From Nonlabens xylanidelens (GTDB lineage Bacteria > Bacteroidota > Bacteroidia > Flavobacteriales > Flavobacteriaceae): DNA of 64,000 nt. The stretch covers positions 62,001 through 126,000 of the forward strand of contig NZ_PTJE01000005.1 of NCBI RefSeq assembly GCF_002934445.1, in the 5' to 3' direction. The first letter of the stretch is position 1, and each line of letters begins with the position of its first letter. The notes under the pieces were generated by a model. That model was given only the letters and a program-made list of their open reading frames with translations. It made no database searches and had not been told where the DNA came from. Below, one piece after another: positions 9,091 to 18,362 of the stretch. The translations under genes and the position numbers were made by a program.

Positions 9091-9122
9091 ATAAAAAGCC
9101 ACTCTAAAGAGTGGCTTTTTAT
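9091..9122. terminator. Bidirectional terminator between priA and the LytTR gene
   Basis: Stem AAAAAGCCACTCT / AGAGTGGCTTTTT with A and T tracts on both sides, between convergent genes. Confidence 0.88.
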
Positions 9123-9142
9123 TGTATAAATGAAATATGTAA

Positions 9143-9847
9143 CTAGAATTGAGATAATGCCTCAACCAGTTCTGATTTTCTATTGCGACTTAAAGGAAGT
9201 ACCTCAGAGCCTAATTCTACGGCTTTAGAGTTGAATTTTTCTACTTTTCTTAGATTTACGATATATGATTTGTGAATACGTAAAAAATCTTCGGATGGTA
9301 GAGTGCCTTCAAATGATTTCATAGTAGAAAGTACGATAAGGCTGTCTTCATCGGTAATTAGTTTTACATAATCACCTAGAGCCTGTATGTATCTTAGTTC
9401 TTTAAGGTATACTTTACGTTTTTTAAGGTTACTCTTTACAAAGATGAATTCACCACGATCTTCGATCATTTCTGTCTTCATCTTGTGAGATAGAAGAGCG
9501 CGCTCTACAGCATAAAGAAAACGATCTTTCTTAATAGGTTTTTGTAAATAATCTATTGCGGCATAATCAAATGCCTTAAATGCATACTTAGTCTGACCAG
9601 TAACAAAGATAACACCTGGTTTTTCAGTAATATCGTCTAAAAGATCAAACCCTGTCAGGATAGGCATTTCAATATCTAAGAAAATTAGATCAACGGTAGT
9701 TTCCTTTAAGGCGGCTTTAGTTTCTACAGCGTTACTAAATTCACCTACTAATTTTAAATTAGGGTGACCTTCTATCATCTTTACGATAGCTAGTCTCTGT
9801 ATACTAGAGTCGTCAACTACAAAACAGTTAAGGATGGTGTTACTCAT
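9143..9847 (-). CDS. LytTR-family response regulator
   Basis: A 234-residue protein. The receiver domain (residues 5-120) has acidic D12/D13, phospho-acceptor D58 in FLDIEMP, the conserved threonine in VTGQT and K103 in LQKP. The DNA-binding LytTR domain (about 135-234) includes RIHKSYIVNLRKVEKF. No partner histidine kinase is adjacent, so it is an orphan here; a LytS/YehU-type kinase elsewhere is expected. It ends at the bidirectional hairpin shared with priA. Confidence 0.93.
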   Translation of the reverse strand: MSNTILNCFVVDDSSIQRLAIVKMIEGHPNLKLVGEFSNAVETKAALKETTVDLIFLDIEMPILTGFDLLDDITEKPGVIFVTGQTKYAFKAFDYAAIDYLQKPIKKDRFLYAVERALLSHKMKTEMIEDRGEFIFVKSNLKKRKVYLKELRYIQALGDYVKLITDEDSLIVLSTMKSFEGTLPSEDFLRIHKSYIVNLRKVEKFNSKAVELGSEVLPLSRNRKSELVEALSQF

Positions 9848-10286
9848 TATTATTTATCAATAGTTATAAGACAATATTAAACTGTTTACAGATGAAATAC
9901 AAGTTAATTTATCTTTTTGTCGGATATTTTAACGACTTAGCGAATTTATCACGGTTTTAATAATATGTAAATATTTAGTTTGTAGTATTTTAGGTGTGTA
10001 TTTCGTCGATGTTTTTAATGAAGATAATTTTGGTCTTCATTAAATGAATGTATGAAATTACTGAAAAACAAGTCTTTAGATAACTTTATATTTAACTTAT
10101 GTTAAGTAAATAATCTTTTATCATTCTTTAAAAGCTGTTTAACTTTTGTTTTTAATTGTGTTTTGAAAGTTTTTTTTAAATGATGTTATAATAAGGTAAT
10201 GAATAATAAGTAATAATGGTTTAAAGTAAAGTTGTGTGTATAAAGGAAAAAGAGTATTTTTGCAGCCGTTTAAAACAATATTAATT
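9848..10286. other. Intergenic region upstream of the rpsF operon
   Basis: A 439-base, very AT-rich divergent spacer. The rpsF promoter lies at its right end (10232-10262). I see no ORF, RNA gene or strong hairpin in 9900-10230. A minus-strand promoter for the LytTR gene was not resolved. Confidence 0.5.
10232..10262 (+). promoter_or_regulatory. rpsF operon promoter (Bacteroidota type)
   Basis: TTG at 10232-10234 and TATTTTTG at 10255-10262 with a 20-base spacer, a textbook match to TTG-N(17-23)-TAnnTTTG. The expected transcript starts near 10270, about 20 bases before the rpsF ATG, which excludes the in-frame upstream start at 10236. Confidence 0.8.
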
Positions 10287-10631
10287 ATGAATCAATACGA
10301 AACTGTTTTCATTTTGAATCCCGTTTTATCTGATGATCAGGTAAAGGAAACAGTAAAGAAGTTTGAAAATTTCCTTACTGACCGTGGTGCTAAAATGATA
10401 GCCAAAGAAGATTGGGGCCTAAAAAAACTGGCTTATGCAATCGAAAACAAAAAAAGTGGTTTTTACCACCTTTTTCAATTTGACGTACCTGGTGAGGTAA
10501 TCAACGACTTCGAAGTAGAATTCCGTCGTGATGAGCGTATCATGAGATACCTTACTGTAAAACTTGACAAGTATGCTGTTGAGTGGGCAGAGAAGAGAAG
10601 AGTGAAAATGTCTAAAAAATCTAAAGCTTAA
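10287..10631 (+). CDS. rpsF: 30S ribosomal protein bS6
   Basis: A 114-residue bS6 beginning MNQYETVFILNPVLSDDQVK, with KLAYAIENKKSGFYHLFQFD and the conserved RRDERIMRYLTVKLDKYA. bS6 pairs with bS18 on the 30S platform. The ATG at 10287 is chosen because the longer in-frame start falls in the promoter. First gene of rpsF-rpsR-rplI, with 3 bases to rpsR. Confidence 0.97.
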   Translation: MNQYETVFILNPVLSDDQVKETVKKFENFLTDRGAKMIAKEDWGLKKLAYAIENKKSGFYHLFQFDVPGEVINDFEVEFRRDERIMRYLTVKLDKYAVEWAEKRRVKMSKKSKA

Positions 10632-10634
10632 AAC

Positions 10635-10931
10635 ATGGCATCATTACAACAACAAGCTAAAGGAAAGAAAGATGGTGACATCCGTTACCTTTCTCCTTTA
10701 AAGATCGAGACTCAAGAAAGAAAGAAATACTGTCGTTTCAAACGTAGTGGTATCAAATACATCGATTATAAAGATGCTAATTGGTTATTCGGATTTGTAA
10801 ATGAGCAAGGGAAATTACTTCCACGTCGCCTTACAGGAACTTCTTTAAAATACCAACGTAAAGTAGCAGTAGCTGTAAAACGTGCTCGTCACATCGCTAT
10901 CATGCCTTATGTAGGTGATTTACTTAAATAA
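10635..10931 (+). CDS. rpsR: 30S ribosomal protein bS18
   Basis: A 98-residue bS18. [38 protein letters not shown] and [13 protein letters not shown] are the family's signature. It follows rpsF by 3 bases and precedes rplI by 18, a conserved bacterial order. Confidence 0.98.
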   Translation: MASLQQQAKGKKDGDIRYLSPLKIETQERKKYCRFKRSGIKYIDYKDANWLFGFVNEQGKLLPRRLTGTSLKYQRKVAVAVKRARHIAIMPYVGDLLK

Positions 10932-10949
10932 TAAAATCAGATTAACAAT

Positions 10950-11399
10950 ATGGAACTTATATTAAAGAAAGATGTAGAACATTTAGGTTTTACTGACGAT
11001 TTAGTGAGTGTTAAGCCTGGTTATGGTCGCAACTTCTTAATCCCTAATGGTATGGCTGTAATGGCTACATCTAGTGCTAAGAAAATGCTAGCCGAAACAC
11101 TTAAGCAAAGAGCTCATAAAGAAGCTGCAAATGTAAAAGCTGCTCAAGAGCAAGCTGATCAACTTGCTGCTCTTGAATTAAAAATAGCTGCAAAAACTGG
11201 TGACGGAAACAAATTATTTGGTTCTATTACTACTGCAGATGTTTCTGACTTACTTGCAAAGAACGGTATCGAAATAGAGAAGAAATTCATCTCTGTTGCT
11301 GGTGGTTCTATCAAGAGATTAGGTCAGTATGATGCTGATGTACGTTTTCACAGGGATGTGACTGCTAAAGTTACTTTTACTGTTGTAGAAGATAAATAA
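10950..11399 (+). CDS. rplI: 50S ribosomal protein bL9
   Basis: A 149-residue bL9. The N-terminal rRNA-binding domain starts MELILKKDVEHLGFTDDLVSV with GYGRNFLIPNGMA. A long connecting helix follows, then the C-terminal domain with GNKLFGSITTADVSDLL. The last gene of the ribosomal operon; a strong terminator follows. Confidence 0.98.
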   Translation: MELILKKDVEHLGFTDDLVSVKPGYGRNFLIPNGMAVMATSSAKKMLAETLKQRAHKEAANVKAAQEQADQLAALELKIAAKTGDGNKLFGSITTADVSDLLAKNGIEIEKKFISVAGGSIKRLGQYDADVRFHRDVTAKVTFTVVEDK

Positions 11400-11418
11400 G
11401 ACTTATTCTTATCATTAT

Positions 11419-11452
11419 AAAGCCGTTTCATTAGATTGAAACGGCTTTTTTA
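11419..11452 (+). terminator. Terminator of the rpsF-rpsR-rplI operon
   Basis: Stem AAAGCCGTTTCA / TGAAACGGCTTT, 6-base loop, then a T-run; 19 bases after the rplI stop. Confidence 0.9.
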
Positions 11453-11477
11453 ATTTCAACTTTTAATTAAGGGTTTT

Positions 11478-11972
11478 ATGAAATATAGAAGACTTACTAA
11501 AGAACAACTGGATGAAATGCATCCAGAATTCATTAACTTCCTTGCTACTCAAACTATTACAGCCAAAGAATGGGATGATTTAAAAACTAATCAACCAGAA
11601 GTAGCAGAGCAAGAAATAGACGTATTCTCTGACCTTGTCTGGGAAGGTGTTCTAAACAAAGCAGAGTTTCTAGAACATATATCTGCTAGGACCATGAATT
11701 TATTCTCTCTAGGAGAAAAAGAAATGGAATTGATATCAATTATGGTAGGAGACGAGCTAATTGATATAACCACACCAGAAGGTTATCAGTGGCTTCAAAA
11801 AAACCTGCTCGATGATGAAGTGAAAATTTTTACTGCAAAAAAAGCGTATGGAGAAGATCCTAATGCTGATAAATTTAAACTGATTGAGTCTGGTGCAATT
11901 ATTACCAAAGGTCAATTGTTCAACTACTTTGACGACCTGATGGAGCTAGGTAAAGAAACTAATGGTTTCTAA
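11478..11972 (+). CDS. DUF6495 family protein
   Basis: A 164-residue acidic soluble protein beginning MKYRRLTKEQLDEMHPEFIN, with VFSDLVWEGVLNKAEFLEH. This matches a Flavobacteriia-restricted family I know as DUF6495. No function is established and no catalytic motif is obvious. It sits immediately downstream of the bL9 terminator. Confidence 0.75.
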   Translation: MKYRRLTKEQLDEMHPEFINFLATQTITAKEWDDLKTNQPEVAEQEIDVFSDLVWEGVLNKAEFLEHISARTMNLFSLGEKEMELISIMVGDELIDITTPEGYQWLQKNLLDDEVKIFTAKKAYGEDPNADKFKLIESGAIITKGQLFNYFDDLMELGKETNGF

Positions 11973-11992
11973 ATATGAAAAGAATTTATTAT

Positions 11993-12026
11993 AACAAAAG
12001 CCGACTCTCATGAGTCGGCTTTTGTT
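11993..12026. terminator. Bidirectional terminator between the DUF6495 and Nudix genes
   Basis: Near-perfect palindromic stem AACAAAAGCCGACTC / GAGTCGGCTTTTGTT between convergent genes. Confidence 0.9.
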
Positions 12027-12054
12027 ATTTAATAATGCTAGGTGTTTACTTATT

Positions 12055-12645
12055 CTACAAGTTGATTTTATTATACTGAACCTTATTCAACAAATACCAT
12101 TGTAAACTTATAATACTTATAGAATTATTGAAAAATCGATTATTAAGCTTCTGTTTAATGTCGTTTCTAGGTATTTTAATTAATTCTATATCTTCATTTT
12201 CTGAAGTAGCGCCTCCACCTCGTAGTGTTTTTTGACTAGAAGCAACTTCACCATAAAAGATGCTTATTTGCTCTGACAGCATTCCAGGTGATGGAAAGTA
12301 TTCTATTATAAACTCAAGGCTTTCTATTTCATAGCCTATTTCTTCCTTAACTTCTCTAATAGCAGCTTTCTCTGCCGATTCATTTTTATCAATAGCTCCG
12401 GCTGGTATTTCTACGATCCAGCCTTGATCACGACGCGAACTAGGATAGCGGAACTGACGTATAAAAAGAAAGCTATCGGTATCTTTTTCATAAAGTAACA
12501 CAGCAACCGTATTACCACGGTCTAAGGCTAGGCGAGTGCTGTTAATCTCTTTTTTACCATCAAAGCTATCTTGAGTAACTTGAGCCTTATATATTTTAAG
12601 AAACTGATCAAATACTTTCTCTTCTTGGTTTATGGTATGTTTCAT
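12055..12645 (-). CDS. Nudix hydrolase, ADP-sugar pyrophosphatase-like
   Basis: A 196-residue protein. The Nudix box runs from G83 to G104, with the metal-binding REVKEEIG at residues 97-104. The preceding FIRQFRYPSSRRDQGWIVEIPAG is typical of the ADP-ribose/GDP-mannose pyrophosphatase branch, as is FPSPGMLSEQISIFYGEV. It probably cleaves nucleoside diphosphate sugars in the cytoplasm; the exact substrate cannot be read. Confidence 0.88.
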   Translation of the reverse strand: MKHTINQEEKVFDQFLKIYKAQVTQDSFDGKKEINSTRLALDRGNTVAVLLYEKDTDSFLFIRQFRYPSSRRDQGWIVEIPAGAIDKNESAEKAAIREVKEEIGYEIESLEFIIEYFPSPGMLSEQISIFYGEVASSQKTLRGGGATSENEDIELIKIPRNDIKQKLNNRFFNNSISIISLQWYLLNKVQYNKINL

Positions 12646-12662
12646 ACTAGATAATTTTAAAT

Positions 12663-12698
12663 AAAAAAATCGTCCATTAAATGAATAATGAACGATTT
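12663..12698 (-). terminator. Terminator of the amidohydrolase pair
   Basis: Stem AAATCGT / ACGATTT extended by CATT / AATG with single-base bulges. The A-run at 12662-12668 becomes the U-tract for the leftward transcript. Confidence 0.7.
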
Positions 12699-12716
12699 GA
12701 TATACTATAAATGAGA

Positions 12717-14030
12717 TTATCTTTTAATCTCAGCGCCAAATTTATTCATGTAACGCTCATATAATTCTGTTTGATGAGAATTAAGAGAAATGTCTCTACC
12801 GTCTATAAATGCACGTGTAATTTGGTTACCACGCATGTCTAGCGCATTTCCTTTAGAAATGAATAGAGTAGCACTTTTACCTTGCTCTAAAGAACCATAT
12901 TCTTTATCGATACCTAATATTTGTGCAGGTGTAAGAGTGATCATTTTTAAAGCCTGTTCCATATCCATTCCATAACCAGCAACGGTACCAGCATAGAAAG
13001 GGAAATTACGTGTTTGGTGTCTTTCCATATCTCCAGAATTTTCTAGACCTACCATAACGCCTTTGTCAGCTAGTAGTTTAGGAAACTTATAAGGCATGTC
13101 AAAGTCTTCATCTTCACGAGAAGGAAGACCGTGTACACGACCTGCTAGAACAGGAATATTCATTGCAACAAGTTCTGTTGCTACTTTATCACCTTCACGA
13201 CCACCTACAATAACAGGTTTCTTAATTCCGTTTGCTTTAATAAATTTCAAAACATCTCTGATGGCTTTTTCTCCATCTACATGGATGTAAAAATTCTCAG
13301 TACCATTAATAGCAGGTTGTAATGCAGCATATTTTAAGTTTAAACCAACTGGTTTTGTCGTTGCATTATAGGCCTTTGCATTATTTAAGAAATCTGTTAA
13401 TTCAGTAACTTGCTTTTCGTAATCTTTACTAGGCTCTATAGGTCCTGGCTCATACCATGTACCAGTTCTTCTAAAACTAGATGGCCAGTTTACATGTACA
13501 CCTTCATCCGTACGTATAGAAGCGTCTTCCCAGTTCCAAGCGTCTAATTGTACGACACTAGATTTTCCAGAAATACGACCTCCACGAGGTACGATTTGAG
13601 CGATAAGTACCCCATTAGGTCTCATAGACTCTATCACTTTACTCTCTGCATTATAAGCGATAATAGATCTTATGTGTGGGTTATAGGTTCCCATCTCACG
13701 CACGTCAGAACTCGCGTTTACCGCATCTATTTCTACTAGACCTATAGTGGCATTCATAGCAATTAATCCAGGATAAACATGCATGCCAGATGCGTCTATT
13801 CTTTCTCCTTTAATATCCATTTTAACCACTGTCGCGTCTGCAATTGCAGTAATAGTACCGTTTTCTAAAACTATTATAGAGTTATCTATAACCTCACCAT
13901 TACCTATGTGGGCAGTGGCATTCATAATCGTGTAAATACCTGTTTGTGCAGGTGCTGGTGTCTGTTGTGCAGTTGCAGTCATGGCAAACAAGGCACAAAT
14001 CGTATAAAATAAGTTTTTCATTGTCTTCAT
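12717..14030 (-). CDS. Secreted amidohydrolase-fold protein without the metal HxH motif
   Basis: A 437-residue amidohydrolase-superfamily protein with a signal peptide (MKTMKNLFYTICALFAMTAT, ending before AQQTPAP). The fold is supported by IVLENGTITAIADATVV, YPGLIAMNATIGL and a C-terminal MITLTPAQILGIDKEYGSLEQGKSATL. In active family members PGLID is followed by HxH; here the stretch reads IAMNAT, so the first two metal ligands are missing. The start at 14030 is chosen because it follows the upstream stop (14032-14034) by one base; a longer start at 14057 would overlap. It is co-transcribed with the larger amidohydrolase, and may be a non-catalytic partner (inference). Confidence 0.8.
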   Translation of the reverse strand: MKTMKNLFYTICALFAMTATAQQTPAPAQTGIYTIMNATAHIGNGEVIDNSIIVLENGTITAIADATVVKMDIKGERIDASGMHVYPGLIAMNATIGLVEIDAVNASSDVREMGTYNPHIRSIIAYNAESKVIESMRPNGVLIAQIVPRGGRISGKSSVVQLDAWNWEDASIRTDEGVHVNWPSSFRRTGTWYEPGPIEPSKDYEKQVTELTDFLNNAKAYNATTKPVGLNLKYAALQPAINGTENFYIHVDGEKAIRDVLKFIKANGIKKPVIVGGREGDKVATELVAMNIPVLAGRVHGLPSREDEDFDMPYKFPKLLADKGVMVGLENSGDMERHQTRNFPFYAGTVAGYGMDMEQALKMITLTPAQILGIDKEYGSLEQGKSATLFISKGNALDMRGNQITRAFIDGRDISLNSHQTELYERYMNKFGAEIKR

Positions 14031-14031
14031 A

Positions 14032-16992
14032 TTACCAGTGAATAGTTTCGCATTCATATAATGTTTTGTCTTTCTTTTTAGGCGTCTGGGTTTTCATCCC
14101 TTTGTTTTTGGCCATGATCATTTCATTAACAAGTTCTTGTCTTTCTGCTTTTATGCTTTCGCGAAAGCGTAAGTCACGTTCTTTATCAAAAAACACAATT
14201 CCATCTATCATTGTGATTTCTGGCCTAGCAGTCACGCTCAATGGATTAACATTCCATAAAACAAGATCTGCATCTTTTCCTTTTTTGATACTACCTGTAC
14301 GGTCATCGATGTGTAAAAGTTTTGCAGGGTTTAAAGTCACAAACTTCCATGCATCTTCTTCACTAACGCCACCATATTTCACAGCTTTTGCAGCTTCTTG
14401 GTTTAAACGTCTAGACATCTCAGCATCATCAGAATTAAAAGCAACTACCACACCTTGCGAGTGCATAATGGCACCGTTATAAGGAATAGCGTCATTCACC
14501 TCATATTTATAAGCCCACCAGTCGCTGAAGGTAGATCCACCTACGCCATGTTCGGCCATTTTATCTGCTACTTTGTAACCTTCTAAAATGTGTGTAAATG
14601 TGTTGATACGGAAACCGTGTTTCTCTGCTACTTTCATTAACATATTGATCTCACTTTGTACATAAGAGTGGCAAGAAACAAAACGTTCACTTTCTAAAAT
14701 TTCTAGAAGTACTTCCATCTCTTCATCATAACGGAAGTCTTTACTTCCTTTAGCATTTGCATAAGCACGAGCTCTTGAGAAATAATCTTCAAAAACTTGT
14801 TCTACACCCATTCTAGTTTGTGGGAAACGCACACCATTTTGATAACGAGATTGTTTTACATTTTCACCTAGAGCAAATTTGATAAATTTAGGAGAGTTAG
14901 AATAGATCATCTCGTCTGCTTTGTAACCCCATTTTAATTTAATGATAGCGCTACGACCACCTATAGGATTTGCACTACCGTGTAGTAGTTGTGAGGTAGT
15001 AACACCACCAGCAAGGTCTCTATAAATATTTACATCTTCATGGTCTACAACGTCTTCTATGGTAACCTCTGCAGTAGAGTTGTGACCAGCCTCATTTACA
15101 CCATTATCTATAGCGATGTGACTGTGCTCATCAATTATACCACTAGTTAAGTGTTTTCCTGTAGCATCTATTACTCTTGCATTACCAGCACTTAGATTTT
15201 TACCTATTTTAGATATCTTACCATCTTTAACGAGTACATCCGTATTTTCTAAAATACCATCTTTCTCATTAGTCCATACTGTAGCATTGCGGTATAAGAT
15301 AGTTTCTTCGGTAGGTTGGGTTTCACTACCGTAACCTACGTTAGGAAAAGTCATGCGACCCATTTTTTTGATTTCTTTAGAATCGCCTTTTTTATTTCCA
15401 TCCTTACCATTTGTTTTTGAATCTGTAGGTTCTTTTACAGCTACAAAGGCAGGTTCCTGACCATTAGGTAGGTAAGCGATACCATGAAAATTATTATCAT
15501 CACTTATTACACCTAATAATCTGGTATAAGATTTATCTTCTTTATCTTTTTGAGTAGTGATAATATTGATCCAGTTACCGTCATAAGTTATTTTAGAACC
15601 TAGAGTCGTACTGTCTATTTTTACCGTAGATTTTTTACCGTTTCCTTTAATAGATATATCATATTTTACTCCATTTAAGGTAGCTACATAAGAGCCATCA
15701 ATATCTTTAATGCTTCTGTTTTTGATTACTTGTTTAGATCCTTTTACCCAGTTTTCATAGATTTCTGTGTCGTCTTCAAATAATTTTCCAGATGTAATAA
15801 TGAAGTTTGCTAGTTTTCCTTTTTCAAGAGTACCTACCATATCATTTACTTTTAAGATACTTGCCGGAGTAGTAGTAAGAGCAGCTAAGGCTTGATCTTC
15901 AGTAAGACCATATTCCATAGCTATTTTTAATTTCTTCATTAATTCTGCAGGAGATTTTAAGTCCTTAGTAGTAATGGCATAAGTAATACCAGCTTGAGAT
16001 AACATCATTAAGTTACCAGGAGCTTGTTTCCATTCTCTCATGTCACCTAGGTTTACAAACCACTCTAGATTAGGGTTAGAAACATCATATGCATTAGGGA
16101 AGTTAATAGGTACAATTAGTGCCGCGTTAGTTGCTTTTATATCTGCTATCATTTCATAAGCATCTTCTCCACCTACGATAACAAATTGTTTACCTACACG
16201 ATCACCCAGTTTGTCTACTCTTAGTACATTCTTTTTATCTCCAGCTTCAATTATCTGAACAAGATTTTTCTTTGTGTTTAATGCTTCTAGAGATAGATCT
16301 TTTGTTTTAGAATGTCCATTTGCATACCAGTCTGCATCAAAATGTGTCTGACGTAATAAAGCCAGCGCACCCATAAGAGATGTAGGATAACTCTGTCTAG
16401 ACTGACGGCTTTTACTCAATGAAAAGAAGTTACCACTCTCTTGTTTAAGAATACGGTCTGCATCAGTTCCTGTGTTATCTAGAGCGATTAACATACCATT
16501 ACCACGAGCGATACCATCTTGAAAGTGAGTTTGTACGGTACCAAAACCGGCATCAATATACTTCTTAGCTTCTTTAGAGTCGTATTCAAAATGATCCATA
16601 GCGCTTTGTTCTGCTCTTATGTGATCATTCCAGTAATATCCTTTGCGACCTTCGTCATATTGCGCTGTTCTACTACCAGCAGCTCTTTTAGGAGATTTCA
16701 TAGCTATGTTTCCATAAGACTCTATAAAAGAAGGGTAAATGTAATTACCTGCAGCGTCTTCAATAACAGCATTTTTAGGAATAGAAATACCACTACCTAT
16801 AGCTTCTATCTTACCATTTTTAATGATAATAGTACCATTAGATATCATTTTACCAGGACTGGTTATTATGGTAGCGTTAGTAATTGCACGAGTGACATTG
16901 CTTACCGCACTTATGTCATCGTTGTTAGGAAAATACTCTTGAGCCTGCATGGAAAAACAAGCTAAAAGCATGAGAGATAATAATCTTTTCAT
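14032..16992 (-). CDS. Secreted tandem amidohydrolase (two domains)
   Basis: A 986-residue protein with a signal peptide (MKRLLSLMLLACFSMQAQ). The N-terminal amidohydrolase-like domain (about 35-430) has YPSFIESYGN where HxH should be and looks non-catalytic. A beta-rich linker with a lysine-rich stretch spans about 430-545. The C-terminal domain (about 560-960) keeps LTSGIIDEHSHIA with H623 and H625, a CHSYVQ histidine, FTHI, a late NSDDAEMSR aspartate and LNPAKLLHIDDRTGSIKKGKDADLVLW. It is probably a periplasmic metal-dependent peptidase or amidase of the imidazolonepropionase-like branch. It is translationally coupled to the downstream gene. A palindrome copy at 14154-14169 encodes RFRES near the C-terminus. 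Confidence 0.85.
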   Translation of the reverse strand: MKRLLSLMLLACFSMQAQEYFPNNDDISAVSNVTRAITNATIITSPGKMISNGTIIIKNGKIEAIGSGISIPKNAVIEDAAGNYIYPSFIESYGNIAMKSPKRAAGSRTAQYDEGRKGYYWNDHIRAEQSAMDHFEYDSKEAKKYIDAGFGTVQTHFQDGIARGNGMLIALDNTGTDADRILKQESGNFFSLSKSRQSRQSYPTSLMGALALLRQTHFDADWYANGHSKTKDLSLEALNTKKNLVQIIEAGDKKNVLRVDKLGDRVGKQFVIVGGEDAYEMIADIKATNAALIVPINFPNAYDVSNPNLEWFVNLGDMREWKQAPGNLMMLSQAGITYAITTKDLKSPAELMKKLKIAMEYGLTEDQALAALTTTPASILKVNDMVGTLEKGKLANFIITSGKLFEDDTEIYENWVKGSKQVIKNRSIKDIDGSYVATLNGVKYDISIKGNGKKSTVKIDSTTLGSKITYDGNWINIITTQKDKEDKSYTRLLGVISDDNNFHGIAYLPNGQEPAFVAVKEPTDSKTNGKDGNKKGDSKEIKKMGRMTFPNVGYGSETQPTEETILYRNATVWTNEKDGILENTDVLVKDGKISKIGKNLSAGNARVIDATGKHLTSGIIDEHSHIAIDNGVNEAGHNSTAEVTIEDVVDHEDVNIYRDLAGGVTTSQLLHGSANPIGGRSAIIKLKWGYKADEMIYSNSPKFIKFALGENVKQSRYQNGVRFPQTRMGVEQVFEDYFSRARAYANAKGSKDFRYDEEMEVLLEILESERFVSCHSYVQSEINMLMKVAEKHGFRINTFTHILEGYKVADKMAEHGVGGSTFSDWWAYKYEVNDAIPYNGAIMHSQGVVVAFNSDDAEMSRRLNQEAAKAVKYGGVSEEDAWKFVTLNPAKLLHIDDRTGSIKKGKDADLVLWNVNPLSVTARPEITMIDGIVFFDKERDLRFRESIKAERQELVNEMIMAKNKGMKTQTPKKKDKTLYECETIHW
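14154..14169. repeat. 16-bp palindrome, copy 4 (first base changed, in CDS)
   Basis: TGCTTTCGCGAAAGCG. In the minus-strand amidohydrolase it is read as LRFRES, in a stretch where relatives as I remember them carry unrelated residues. Confidence 0.92.
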
Positions 16993-17207
16993 GAATATAG
17001 GTTTAGTCCATAAAGATAGATCAAAGTCCTATAAAGTCGTTTCTTAAAGATTTCATAAAAAGCTAATAGTTATATGAGGTAATTAACAAATGTGTTCTGT
17101 ATAATCTCTTCCGTTTTTTTTATGACGTTAAACGGTATAAAGTCCTTGTGTCTAACTTATACTTCATAACTTAAAGAGAGAAAACTCACCGATGCAGTAG
17201 TCTAGAT

Positions 17208-18266
17208 TTACTTATAATAATTAACTAATAAGGCTACTACATAGCTATAGGTCTCCATACCACCAGGTTGATTATTAGCTTTTAAATAAGTATTGTAAGT
17301 AGCTTGTGATACATCTTCTATAACTCCTTCATATTGGACCCAGAAATCTCGCAACTCTTTATAATTCTTAAAAATACCATCTTTAATTATAGGTCTTATT
17401 TCTTCGTAAGCTGCTGGATCACGGCGGTACAAGTCATTAATACAATAGCGTAAGGCAAAAATACTCGCGCTGTATTGAAAATGAAGGTCGTCATGATTCA
17501 TACCTGCTATTATGGCTATAAAATTGGCTTCGTTTTCCTTTGCAAACCCTAACTGGTGAGACATTTCATGTAAAGTAAGGACTGGTGTTTTATAGTTGTT
17601 GATCCAGGCATTAGTATGCGCCTCTCCAGTAATAGGGTTTAAATAACCGCTGTATCCCATGTAAGAAAGTGGCATGGTGAGCAATGATTTTTTAATACTC
17701 GCATTTCCATAATCCAGTGCAGGGTAAACATGATTTATCTTTTCAAAACCCTGTGGTGCGAGATCAAAAATTTCTGACTGAGAACGTGTAAATGTGACTG
17801 GTAAGGAATCTATTTTTTGTAATTGCTCGTGTAATTTATTAGAGGTGTAAACCAGTTGTTGTACCACGGTTTTCAGTTCTTCGGTAGTGTACTCGTTATC
17901 TAGTTCTAGTACTTTGTGCAGTGGTTCTCTGTAATAATTAAAACCCCACATGCAATGAAATAATGCGATAATTATATTTAGGGAAAGGAATAGTTGTGTG
18001 TACCGCTTTCGCGAAAGCGAGATCAAATCCTTCTTACTTATCCACAACCATCTTATGATCATGATAATAGCAATGCTGTACACAAGATCGCCAAAGGAGA
18101 ACGGCAACCAGCCTAACCCAAATCTCATAGCTTTGGATATATAAGGATAAATACCTGTGCTATATAACGACTCTACTACAGCGGGAAAAAACCTTAAACT
18201 GTAATAAAATGCAAGTTGTGCTAATAGTAGAAATAGGGCAAGAAGTAAGGATCTATTTTTATGCAT
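17208..18266 (-). CDS. DUF3810 membrane protein with a zincin HExxH motif
   Basis: A 352-residue protein. Three hydrophobic segments lie near residues 7-25, 55-75 and 90-108. A soluble domain carries LHEMSHQLGFAKENEANFIA with H233, E234 and H237, and E245 as a likely third ligand. This is the DUF3810 pattern, a predicted membrane-bound metallopeptidase of Bacteroidota with unknown substrate. Palindrome copy 5 (18004-18019) encodes LSRKR at residues 84-88, in the cytoplasmic loop between membrane segments. Confidence 0.87.
   Translation of the reverse strand: MHKNRSLLLALFLLLAQLAFYYSLRFFPAVVESLYSTGIYPYISKAMRFGLGWLPFSFGDLVYSIAIIMIIRWLWISKKDLISLSRKRYTQLFLSLNIIIALFHCMWGFNYYREPLHKVLELDNEYTTEELKTVVQQLVYTSNKLHEQLQKIDSLPVTFTRSQSEIFDLAPQGFEKINHVYPALDYGNASIKKSLLTMPLSYMGYSGYLNPITGEAHTNAWINNYKTPVLTLHEMSHQLGFAKENEANFIAIIAGMNHDDLHFQYSASIFALRYCINDLYRRDPAAYEEIRPIIKDGIFKNYKELRDFWVQYEGVIEDVSQATYNTYLKANNQPGGMETYSYVVALLVNYYK
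18004..18019. repeat. 16-bp palindrome CGCTTTCGCGAAAGCG, copy 5 (in CDS)
   Basis: Exact copy, read as LSRKR in the DUF3810 gene. Confidence 0.95.
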
Positions 18267-18362
18267 AGGGCTAAGTTATTAATTAAAGTAGAATAAGTAG
18301 GAAATGAAAATGTAAAATGAGAATAGTTTTACGACCTTTGAATTCTGAAAAGAATGACCATC

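Noticed and set aside
10236-10286. Longer start for rpsF
   Set aside because: The extra codons overlap the TATTTTTG promoter box at 10255-10262.
13548-13739. Various 60-150 codon frames antisense to real genes (for example here, 14066-14482 and 16519-16965)
   Set aside because: They lie wholly opposite well-supported genes and show no protein-family pattern.
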